Shown here: positions 52,201 through 59,287 of the stretch, in pieces
Position numbering within the stretch: the first letter of the stretch is position 1
Layout of the letters: every line of letters begins with the position of its first letter
DNA from: an uncultured Lachnospiraceae bacterium
Lineage (GTDB): Bacteria > Bacillota > Clostridia > Lachnospirales > Lachnospiraceae
DNA length: 64,000 nt
Direction: 5' to 3'
NCBI GenBank assembly: GCA_910586255.1
Contig: CAJUHR010000009.1
Span: 1-64,000 of the forward strand
Notes under the pieces: model-generated
The model's database searches: none
What the model saw: only the letters and a program-made list of their open reading frames with translations
Told to the model about the DNA's origin: nothing
Made by a program: the position numbers and the translations under genes

Positions 52201-54940
52201 TCATTACGTGATAAGAGAAGTGGGGGAAGAGACATATCATAACAAAGTATCGATCAATAAGGAGATGACAGCAAAGGCGGACACAAGCTATCAAATTGAG
52301 ATTACCGCACGTGCAGACGAACCGTCAAAATTTTTCTTTGCCATGAACGGAACGGAGGGCGGGTGGGATCCGCTGGTTGCGGAAAATATCGAGCTTACAG
52401 AGGATTACAGGACGTATGTATATACGACAAAGTCGCCGGATGCGGATCAGGATGTGGATCTTATTTTTGAATTTGGTGCAAACGGAAACCCGGCGCCAAA
52501 CCATGTCTATATTAAGGATTTCAAAATAAGAGAAATGAAACCGATTGTTGATGAAGGTACAGTAACATTTAAAGGAAACGACTTCGGGCATAAAGAAACC
52601 GGGGAAACTGCAAAAGGTATTTTATACACGAATGACAACGGCAATATGGTATATTATGGGAAAAAACTGGGAAATACCCCGGAAGATAATATGATATCCA
52701 TGACCAGGACATTGACAGGAGGTAAAGACAGCAAGATAAGGATAGCTTTAAAACCGCAAAAAGGGCTGAATGTCATCATGAGGGCAGTTGATGCGGCAAC
52801 CGGGAATGAATTGAAATCAGAGAAAGCCTGGGTAGGGGATAATGAAGAAAAAGAAATCGCTCTCTTTATTGCCGCGCCAAACACGAATCAGGAAATAGAA
52901 CTGTTCATCATGTTTGGACAGGAAGAATGGGCGGATGCGAGAGGCGATAACAGAATCGAGTTTACGGATTTTTCGATAACAGAATCCGAACCCATTGTTG
53001 ATGAAGGTACGGTAACTTTCGGCGGCTGTAAGTACACCCATGCAGAGGAGCCTGGCGCAGAAGGTATCCTGTATACGGACGATGACGGTCACATGGTATA
53101 TTATGCAAAAAAGCTTGGCAAGGTGGATTGGCATAACAAGGTGTCCACGGTCATAGAGAATGTGGAGGTCAATGGAGAATATACGCTGACGGTGGAGGTA
53201 ATGCCTGAAAAAGATCTGGATATGGTGACAACAATTCCGAATGCAAAAAATACGGGAACTGGCGGAGATGCCTGGTATAAGAACTGGCTTGCACCTGGTA
53301 CTTCTACGAAGCTGTCTTATAGAATTACTGCCAAAAGTGATACTCTGGAAATTTTCTTCCAGGTCGGGCAAGAGGAATTTGCAGAGGCCAGGGAAGATAA
53401 TCACATTGTATTTAAATCCATTTCATTAGTAAAAAGCGCGGCTGAGGTTGATGAAGGTACAGTAACGATTGGCGGCCATGAGTACGGCCATACAGACACT
53501 AACGGAGCAGAGGGCATCCTGTATACGGACGAGAACGGCTACATGGTATATTATGCAAAAAAGCTTGGCGACAAGGATTGGCATAATAAAGTGTCCACGA
53601 CCATAGAGAATGTGGAAAAGGGCGGACAATATACGCTGACGGTGGATGTGGAAGTTGAAAAGGGGCTGAATATGGTAACGACAGTTCCGGGTGCAAAAAA
53701 TGCGGACGGCGAGGGGGATGCTTGGTGGAGGGACTGGCTTGAGTCTAACCAGTCTACAACGCTGACGCATAATATTACTGTCCCCGATGATAAGGATACC
53801 ATGGAAATTTGTTTCCAGGTTGGGCAAGATGAATACAAGGAATCTAGAGAAGATAATCACATTATATTTAAATCCATTTCATTAGTAAAAAAGGCGACTC
53901 GTGATGCTGATACGGTAAATTTAGACGGATACGACTTCATACATGGGGAAGACGGCGATATGGCAAAGGGCAGCCTGTACAGCGATGATGATGGCAATAT
54001 GGTATATTATGCCGAAAAACTCGGCGATGTTGATTGTCATAACCAGATAATCGGTACAAACATGATTGTCGAAGCCGGTACGGAATATACGCTGACGGTG
54101 GAAGTGGAGGCTGAAAAGGGATTGGATATGGTAACTGCGATTCCGGATGCGGCAGACACAAAAGGCGATCAGGAGACCTGCTTTGTGGATTGGCTTGAGC
54201 CTGACACTTCTACTACATTGTCTTACAGGTTTACTGCTCCGGGCGATACCCTGGAAATTTTCTTCCGGGTTGGGCAGGAGGAGGATCCGGAAGGCAGAGA
54301 AGACAATCACATTATGTTTAAATCAATTTTATTAGAGGAAAACGAGGCGGAACCGGAAGAAGCGACTCCATCAAATGCAGAACAAAAGCAGGAAGAAGGA
54401 GGAACCGAAGACAAACAAGGCAGTACGGGCGGCGGTACGGAACAAAACTTTAATAAGGAGGCGGATGTGACGGAGTCAGCCGAAAAAGGCCCGGAGGAAG
54501 CCGAAAACGAGGGCGGAGAAACAGAGCAGAAGCCAGAAGAAACCGGAACGGGCAGCCCGGCCCCAGACTCCAATGGAAACGGGGACACAGGTGAGAAGGG
54601 CCCGGAGGGATCCGAAAACAAGGGCGGAGAAGCAGAGCAGACGCCAGGAGAAACCGGAACGGACGGCCTGGCCCCAGACTCCAATGGAAACGAGGACACA
54701 GGTGAGAAGGGCCCGGAGGGATCCGAAAACAAGGGCGGAGAAACAGAACAAAAGGGAGAAGGAGCCGGAACGGGCAGCCCGGCCCCGGACTCCGAAGAAA
54801 AGGAGGATACAGGCGGGAAAGAATCGGAGGGATCCGAAAGCAAGGGCGGAGAAACGGAAACGAAACAGGAAGATACCGGAATGAGCAGCGCAGCCATACC
54901 GGACAGCGGGAAAAAAGAGGAGGAGACTCCGGCCATATAA
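49259..54940 (+). CDS. Giant secreted protein of about eleven tandem carbohydrate-binding-like modules
   Basis: 1,893 aa. The signal peptide ends near VHA (residue 27). About eleven jelly-roll modules of 135-155 residues follow, roughly starting at 36, 183, 325, 487, 634, 780, 945, 1097, 1247, 1397 and 1549. Most share D/GYxF, LIYEI or MVYYAKKLG, DWHNK (or a variant), and FQFGGxGNxAP or VGQEExxExREDN. They look like CBM4/9-superfamily domains. From 1700 to the end runs an acidic Gly/Glu-rich tail with four 37-residue repeats. No catalytic domain, LPXTG, SLH or C-terminal hydrophobic helix is seen. AGGGGG precedes the ATG. It shares an operon with a secreted GH32-like enzyme, so it probably binds fructan at or near the surface (inference). 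Confidence 0.8.
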   Translation: MFRRIMSMFMIPVLLLFSVCNVTFVHAEEADNHTDDGVPFKGYEFRSYEPGENDAKLYEEAGTLIYEIDKISLEDWQNKLFIDSGIVFEKGKQYTVDFAISASKDTYFSFFVNQIGAWNPVISEFLNIGDYVENYSYTTSVIGDDMAMEVLFQFGGGGNQAPLKISLLDFSIHEVAAEEEAEHTSFYRVPDFGGLSVSAEGADGSSLYIEGGGLVFETGEAGKVRVEDLSFKKGYDYEITYTVWADKSARVACSVDPKGGYFAPGPFVSLSGGPRTISRRTGIQQADQQMEITFDIDKGGEEPVKIIFDQIVIKEIKDGQEEVFQNAWVVDGFQLNHNESDGAVADLDMDEEGNVVYRIEKIGEHDWNNKVMIDKGVTFVKDNAYKVEISLESDKEMRVFFGVNPKNKWEPKIAETLALEEGVNEFSFATDTQAYDEDMEVLFQFGGFGNTAPCNIKMKAISIEPASPDDIAAVAAKRAAVMEPALVKEYTFSKLDNYKFKGFVMNDSSGSELYLDEGVLVYDIKSFGVNQLVKKDLWLSNNTEYNIEMKVSASRPMNLECFVSGRNTQKDRDKSRLTVGKSMEVIKAKFRTGNTTDDQGRIVFDLSNNEGSGKFYVHSVVINAVEEGIEETFLLEDVCEVHTDDKSNATHSFVNGGLIYDVKRFGGNPWENKITIDNITEFKRDKNYIVEFDMSSTESIVFTCVLRNLERYEDEDEWEYFWERNRVMGGKKQHFRFTFKALEDNPVNQMIFELGGQGNTKKGPANIFISDIKITECADYRKDKVQFSGAEGVFSSEHEGSLASGCLHQENGVLIYEIGREGIADWHNQLIFNQGVKFEKGYRYRIDVTASASGGANVKCAIVSQRDWKEKAKKYGILLNEESTLSFETDTLQYSDEDVEFSLAFGGMYNRSNTTIKISDIKIYKLSPGIPYTGTAIDDYDVEILYDNSDFYESCDFKGYTFNSTLIDNADASLYEEDGILHYVIREVGEETYHNKVSINKEMTAKADTSYQIEITARADEPSKFFFAMNGTEGGWDPLVAENIELTEDYRTYVYTTKSPDADQDVDLIFEFGANGNPAPNHVYIKDFKIREMKPIVDEGTVTFKGNDFGHKETGETAKGILYTNDNGNMVYYGKKLGNTPEDNMISMTRTLTGGKDSKIRIALKPQKGLNVIMRAVDAATGNELKSEKAWVGDNEEKEIALFIAAPNTNQEIELFIMFGQEEWADARGDNRIEFTDFSITESEPIVDEGTVTFGGCKYTHAEEPGAEGILYTDDDGHMVYYAKKLGKVDWHNKVSTVIENVEVNGEYTLTVEVMPEKDLDMVTTIPNAKNTGTGGDAWYKNWLAPGTSTKLSYRITAKSDTLEIFFQVGQEEFAEAREDNHIVFKSISLVKSAAEVDEGTVTIGGHEYGHTDTNGAEGILYTDENGYMVYYAKKLGDKDWHNKVSTTIENVEKGGQYTLTVDVEVEKGLNMVTTVPGAKNADGEGDAWWRDWLESNQSTTLTHNITVPDDKDTMEICFQVGQDEYKESREDNHIIFKSISLVKKATRDADTVNLDGYDFIHGEDGDMAKGSLYSDDDGNMVYYAEKLGDVDCHNQIIGTNMIVEAGTEYTLTVEVEAEKGLDMVTAIPDAADTKGDQETCFVDWLEPDTSTTLSYRFTAPGDTLEIFFRVGQEEDPEGREDNHIMFKSILLEENEAEPEEATPSNAEQKQEEGGTEDKQGSTGGGTEQNFNKEADVTESAEKGPEEAENEGGETEQKPEETGTGSPAPDSNGNGDTGEKGPEGSENKGGEAEQTPGETGTDGLAPDSNGNEDTGEKGPEGSENKGGETEQKGEGAGTGSPAPDSEEKEDTGGKESEGSESKGGETETKQEDTGMSSAAIPDSGKKEEETPAI
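52547..53902 (+). repeat. 450-bp coding repeat (modules 8-10 of the CBM-like protein)
   Basis: Modules begin with VDEGTVT at 52547, 52997 and 53447, exactly 450 bp (150 codons) apart; module 11 starts at 53903 as DADTVN. Modules 9 and 10 are the most alike (GILYTD, MVYYAKKLG, DWHNKVST), pointing to recent tandem duplication. Confidence 0.85.
54482..54925 (+). repeat. 111-bp coding repeat in the acidic tail
   Basis: Four 37-codon units start near 54482, 54593, 54704 and 54815. Each reads EKGPEGSENKGGE, a variable T/E/Q segment, then APDSNGNEDTG or a variant; the fourth is the most diverged. Copy number may vary between strains. Confidence 0.85.
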
Positions 54941-54985
54941 CAGCATGGCAGTCAGATTAAACGAGGAAAGGAGAGGGTTTTGAAG

Positions 54986-56404
54986 ATGAAGATAATGAAA
55001 AAGGCCGGGAGCACACTGGCAATGGTGCTGATATGTTCGCAGTGCGTGTACGGGGCGCAAAACCCGCAGTTCTTCCCTGTTTCACAGGATGGTTTTATCG
55101 GCGACACCATGCCGTTTACCGATGGGGATGAAATGCACATATTTTATTTGAATGACCAGAGAAGCGGTACCATTGGTTTCCATCCATGGAATAAAATATC
55201 CACAGCTGACTTTGTAAATTTTAATGACATTGGTGAGATGCTTCCCGTGGTACACAATGAGTATGACCGGGATTTGGCGCTTGGCACAGGTTCCGTTATA
55301 AAAAAGGATGACGTATACTATGCGTTTTATACGGCCCACAACGGAAACATTGAACCCAAGGAAGTAATACGGATAGCCACATCAACCGATATAAACGCCA
55401 AAGACTGGGAGAAATCCAAGGAATTTATGTTGAATCCCCCTAAGGGCTACGCACTCAACGATTTCAGGGATCCCTATGTATTGTTCAATGAAGCCGAGGG
55501 CAGATATTGGATGCTGCTGACAGCAAGAAAAGACGATCACGGCGTAATTATATACATGAAATCCGATGACCTGTTAAGCTGGGAGGATCCGCAGATCCTG
55601 TACAAAAATGAAACAAACCGAAGCAATATGGAATGTCCGACACTCATTCAATATAATAATTATTGGTACCTGTCCTATTCCGAGCAGGATCCTAACAGAA
55701 TCGTTAAATATTTAGTGTCGGAAAGCCCCGGGGGACCATTTAGAAGCTTTGACATCAATTATTTTGACGGCGCCGGCTTTTATGCGGGACGCATAGAAAA
55801 ATTCAGAGGAAAACTCTATATCGTAGGCTGGACGCCGTCAAAGGCAAACGGTGTGGACAGCGGTTCTATTGACTGGGCGGGAAATCTGGTGGCGCATGGA
55901 TTGCGCCAGGGAACCAACGGGCAGCTGTTCACCGTACCGATTCCGGAAAGAAGCGGAAGCTTTGCCAATCGAAAAGGGATGGGGAGTTTCAGCCTGCCCT
56001 CCGCCGGATATCAGTTTAAGACTATGGAGCCTCTTAAGGAGCGGATGATATTAAAAGGCAGAATGAGATACGATGGGAACTCAAACGGATATTTCGGTTT
56101 AGGATTTAATAATGCAGGTGCAAAAAATAATATCAATGTGGTATTTGATATAAATAAAAATCAAATCCGGTTTTACAGCTGCCCGTTAGAAGAGGCAAAA
56201 AAGCCGGAAAGCAAGGTAGCGTTTGCATTTAAAGAGCATTTGGAGATTAATTTTGAGCTGGTCATGGATGATTCGGTATTCGTCCTGTATGTAAATGACG
56301 AAATTGCTCTCACGGCGAGAAACTATAACGGCATTCAGAAAAACTGGTCGGTTTTTTCAAATGACTGCGGATTGAGGGGAGAGAATTTTACGGTTCTGTA
56401 TTAG
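54986..56404 (+). CDS. Secreted GH32-like fructan hydrolase
   Basis: 472 aa. Signal peptide cleaved near VYGA (residue 24). The five-bladed propeller domain has the putative nucleophile Asp40 in GFIGDTMPF (in place of WMNDPNG), GFHPWNKISTADFVNF, the FRDPYV transition-state motif and the acid/base Glu in MECPTL. A C-terminal beta-sandwich (about 335-472) resembles the GH32 C-terminal domain. The GDTMPF start is typical of an extracellular GH32 branch that includes fructan-processing and fructotransferase-like enzymes, so hydrolase versus transferase is open. The ATG 54986 has GGAGAGGG upstream. It follows the CBM-like protein by 45 bp. Confidence 0.82.
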   Translation: MKIMKKAGSTLAMVLICSQCVYGAQNPQFFPVSQDGFIGDTMPFTDGDEMHIFYLNDQRSGTIGFHPWNKISTADFVNFNDIGEMLPVVHNEYDRDLALGTGSVIKKDDVYYAFYTAHNGNIEPKEVIRIATSTDINAKDWEKSKEFMLNPPKGYALNDFRDPYVLFNEAEGRYWMLLTARKDDHGVIIYMKSDDLLSWEDPQILYKNETNRSNMECPTLIQYNNYWYLSYSEQDPNRIVKYLVSESPGGPFRSFDINYFDGAGFYAGRIEKFRGKLYIVGWTPSKANGVDSGSIDWAGNLVAHGLRQGTNGQLFTVPIPERSGSFANRKGMGSFSLPSAGYQFKTMEPLKERMILKGRMRYDGNSNGYFGLGFNNAGAKNNINVVFDINKNQIRFYSCPLEEAKKPESKVAFAFKEHLEINFELVMDDSVFVLYVNDEIALTARNYNGIQKNWSVFSNDCGLRGENFTVLY

Positions 56405-56443
56405 GAGGAGAAAAGGGGCTGTCGGGAAATAGCCAGTTCTGAA

Positions 56444-56492
56444 CAGGGCGGGGAACGGCTTACATAAGTCGCACCCCGCCCTGGCTTTTTCT
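56444..56492 (+). terminator. Terminator inside the left IS end
   Basis: CAGGGCGGGG pairs with CCCCGCCCTG across 20 nt, followed by GCTTTTTCT. It insulates the element and now also terminates the upstream fructan operon. Confidence 0.75.
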
Positions 56493-56557
56493 ATAAAAAA
56501 AGAAAAAAGATGGCTAACGACAACCATCTTTTCTCCGTTACATGTTATAATGTAACT

Positions 56558-57309
56558 ATGCTAAACACTAAATATTATAACGAATTTTTTGAATTAGGGC
56601 AACAGAAAATCAACTTTAGTTTTTATGAATTGAGTTTACCCGATGACGATCCGGTCTATACCCTTAAAAAGTGATGGTGGATATCGATTTTTCTGGGCTG
56701 CTGGCCCAGTATTCAACCAGGGGAAGAAATGGGTTCAACCCAATCATGATGTACGCAACGGTTGTTTATGCTGCCATGCGCGGGATCCGATCTGTTGATA
56801 CGGTCGTGGATCTGTGCAGAAGGGATCTGGCTTTTATCTGGCTGACACAGGGAAAGCAGCCGAAACGGGATGCCTTTTATGAATTTAAGAACCTGAGACT
56901 GACAGAGGAAGTGCTGGAAGACCTGCACTATCCGTTCGTGCGCCGTCTGCAAAAGGAAGGCCTCGTTACCCTGAAAGAACTGTATAAATATCACGGGGAA
57001 AAGGACCGGAATAAGAACAAGGTCATGAAGATCAACGAACGATGGGAGGAGCTAAAGGAAGAGACCCATGCCAATATCCAGAGTGGGAAGGGGATGCTGA
57101 ACCGGCAGATACGCTCCATCCAGACCGAAGGAGATTTTGGAGATATCAAGGAGAATGAGGATTTTAGACGTTTCCATTACCGATCATCCGGAAAAGTATA
57201 CAGGGAATTCCTGATGTATGCGATAGGGAGGAATCTGAATAAATACCATCGTTTTTCCACCGGCGAACTGAAAAAATACGAGCCGAAAAGCAGCGAAAAA
57301 GTAGCTTAA
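56558..57309 (+). pseudogene. IS1182-family transposase remnant
   Basis: The ATG 56558 frame (MLNTKYYNEFFELGQQKIN...DDDPVYTLKK) ends at TGA 56672. The true continuation (VMVDIDFSGLLAQYSTRGRNGFNP) is in the next frame, so one base is missing in AAAAAGTGATG. The DUF772-like N-terminal domain continues to VTLKELYKY, then the protein jumps to the C-terminal segment (RQIRSIQTEGDFGDIKENEDFRRF). The middle, which carries most of the DDE catalytic core, is deleted. The product cannot be active. Confidence 0.88.
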
Positions 57310-57375
57310 AAAAATACAGAGCTGAAAAATAGGAGCAAGGGGGATTTATGCGCTCAGAAAAAGAAAACTTAAGAA

Positions 57376-57437
57376 AAGAACACCCTTGATAGAAATTCAA
57401 ATGTCTGAAAAACATTGATTCTATCAAGGGTGTTCTT
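57376..57437. terminator. Long hairpin near the right IS end
   Basis: AAGAACACCCTTGATAGAA pairs perfectly with TTCTATCAAGGGTGTTCTT over 19 bp, with a 24-nt loop. It is inside the IS and probably stops transcription entering or leaving the element. Confidence 0.7.
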
Positions 57438-57531
57438 ATTATTGAGACTGGGAGTGAAGAATCAATATTTCCCGACAGCCCCTTTAAGAGCAGTGGAAGG
57501 TGTTAAGATAGTATAAGTTCCCATCTCAACC

Positions 57532-57720
57532 AATGTCATGATGCCGGGGTCAAAAGGTCATGTGCCGAAAAATTGTATTAATTAATTTAAAATTGTGTGT
57601 GAAATCATCACCATATTATTCCTTAAAATTGGTACTAATCGAATTTATTCAATGCACAGTTCAGAAACAATTTAAACACTTTTCTAAATTGACGCCTTTT
57701 GACCCCAGCATCATGTCATT
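57532..57720. mobile_element. MITE-like element with 26-bp terminal inverted repeats
   Basis: AATGTCATGATGCCGGGGTC... (57532-57557) and its complement (57695-57720) agree at 24 of 26 positions and enclose about 140 bp of AT-rich non-coding DNA. No gene fits inside. It sits between the IS remnant and the cytoplasmic GH32 gene. Confidence 0.6.
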
Positions 57721-57752
57721 AAGTTAAGGAATCGTGAAACACTTAACTTAAT
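57714..57752. repeat. Perfect 11-bp inverted repeat beside the MITE-like element
   Basis: ATTAAGTTAAG (57718-57728) and CTTAACTTAAT (57742-57752) are perfect inverted arms. The left part, 57714-57733, is nearly identical to 41629-41648. It could serve as the terminator of the minus-strand GH32 operon or be another mobile-element end. Confidence 0.5.
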
Positions 57753-57784
57753 ACATTGCTGCCTGATCTGTTAATAATAGAAAA

Positions 57785-59269
57785 TCAACCCAAATCATAT
57801 TTCACAATATCCATATTTACAAGCCCATCGCAGAAGAAGGAGATGCCCTCTGCATCCGGGTGTGTCTGGATGGACACGGAAAGCACCTGCTCTCCGTCAT
57901 TTACAAACAGCTCGGCGCTGAAGCGGTCTAAGATCAGACGCAGGCGGATCCTGCCATTGCGGTGTCTCACAAGGCTTCTGCGCTGATGAATGAAGGCTCT
58001 TCGGGAGCCGGAAAATTTGCGGTCGATTTTAAGGAGCGACTCATGGGGCCGGAAGCTGACGGCCGTGTGATGGGTCGCATCCTGAGCGAAACGCACCGCA
58101 AATTTCTGATATACCTGGTTGCCGTCCACAGGGCGGATGTTTAGCTCCATGTCTATTTTCCTGCCGCTGATGCCGCTTAGCTGTAAGACGTCTGTGAAGG
58201 TAACATCCATATAGCGCACTTCATTTCTGCGCAGGGCTTCCAGTTCACGAATCGGCTTTTGAAAGAGGCGTCCGTCTTTTACAGAAAGCTCCCGGGGCAG
58301 ACTCATCTGCCCGAACCACGGGGCATGAACCGTGGACGGAAGGCAGGAGTCCCAGTTCTGAAGCCAGCCGATCATGATCCTTCTTCCATCGGCTGTGAGA
58401 AGAGTCTGTGGGGCATAAAAGTCAATGCCATAGTCAATGGCCTGATTGCGTTCCTCAATGAACCTTTTGTTTTCCTCATCATAGGATCCAATGATACAAA
58501 CCGTCCCGTTTCCGTTGTGATACTCGAATCCCTGAGGCAGCATGTCCTGAGGGCTTACGAACAGAAGCTGCTTTCCGTCCAGCTCAAAGAAATCTGGACA
58601 TTCCCACATTTTCCCGTAACGTCCCCGGTTGGAGCACAGGATGTCATGGAATCTCCATTCAAATCCATCAGCGCTCTCAAACAGTAGCGTCTGGCCGCTG
58701 CCATCGGCAGGGCGGCTTCCGATTACTGCATAATAGGTCCCGTCCTTTCCCTGCCATATTTTCGGATCCCTGAAATCATAGCGGGAGCTGCCCTCCGGAA
58801 GATCGGCTTCGGTCAATACCGGATTTTTTGCATACTTTTCATAATTGATGCCGTCACCGGTGGCAATGCACTGCCTTTGTACCTCCTGTATGCTTCCGTC
58901 TGCCAGGAGTTCCTTTGCCACACCGGTATACATGAGCAGGTGTCTTCCGTCAGGGAGCGTGATGGCGCTCCCTGAAAAACAGCCGTCCTTGTCATAGGCT
59001 TCATCCGGCGCCAAGGCGGCCGGAAGATAGGTCCAGTGCAGCAGGTCAGAGCTTACGGCATGCCCCCAGTGCATAAGCCCCCAATGGCAATCGTAGGGAT
59101 AATATTGGTAAAACAGGTGATACTGCCCGTTGTAGAAGGAAAAACCATTGGGATCATTCATCCAGCCCACCCGGGGACTCAGGTGAAAATCAGGACGTTC
59201 CTCTTTTTTGATATTCTTTTCATATGTCTCCTCATATTTTCGTACCTTTTGCAAAAAGGGACTTGCCAT
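57785..59269 (-). CDS. Cytoplasmic GH32 beta-fructofuranosidase
   Basis: 494 aa without signal peptide. The family 32 signatures are complete: WMNDPNG with nucleophile Asp39, FRDP in YDFRDPKIW, and the acid/base Glu in MWECPDFF. The C-terminal beta-sandwich begins near residue 345. It releases fructose from sucrose or fructo-oligosaccharides inside the cell. AGGAGG lies 6 nt before the ATG. It is last in the operon after the ABC importer; with no PTS gene here, unphosphorylated oligofructoside is a more likely substrate than sucrose 6-phosphate. Confidence 0.94.
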   Translation of the reverse strand: MASPFLQKVRKYEETYEKNIKKEERPDFHLSPRVGWMNDPNGFSFYNGQYHLFYQYYPYDCHWGLMHWGHAVSSDLLHWTYLPAALAPDEAYDKDGCFSGSAITLPDGRHLLMYTGVAKELLADGSIQEVQRQCIATGDGINYEKYAKNPVLTEADLPEGSSRYDFRDPKIWQGKDGTYYAVIGSRPADGSGQTLLFESADGFEWRFHDILCSNRGRYGKMWECPDFFELDGKQLLFVSPQDMLPQGFEYHNGNGTVCIIGSYDEENKRFIEERNQAIDYGIDFYAPQTLLTADGRRIMIGWLQNWDSCLPSTVHAPWFGQMSLPRELSVKDGRLFQKPIRELEALRRNEVRYMDVTFTDVLQLSGISGRKIDMELNIRPVDGNQVYQKFAVRFAQDATHHTAVSFRPHESLLKIDRKFSGSRRAFIHQRRSLVRHRNGRIRLRLILDRFSAELFVNDGEQVLSVSIQTHPDAEGISFFCDGLVNMDIVKYDLG

Positions 59270-59287
59270 AATATACCTCCTGAAAAT

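Larger units (their letters stand above)
56415..57482 (+). mobile_element. Decayed IS1182-family element with intact 17-bp inverted repeats
   Basis: GGGGCTGTCGGGAAATA (56415-56431) and its exact complement TATTTCCCGACAGCCCC (57466-57482) bound a 1.07-kb element, shorter than the usual 1.6-1.7 kb. The left end carries a strong hairpin. No clear target duplication is seen. It begins 11 bp after the GH32-like gene stop and separates the secreted fructan genes from the uptake operon. Confidence 0.85.

Noticed and set aside
54307..55060. Long minus-strand Ser/Pro/Phe-rich frames opposite the acidic tail
   Set aside because: They mirror the 111-bp coding repeats of the secreted protein, whose plus-strand frame has a signal peptide, ribosome binding site and module structure.
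56671..57309. Intact 212-residue transposase gene
   Set aside because: Its true N-terminus is in another frame upstream and the catalytic middle is missing, so it is a remnant.
57376..57437. Independent small RNA or attenuator
   Set aside because: The hairpin lies inside the IS1182-type ends and is best explained as an element-borne terminator.
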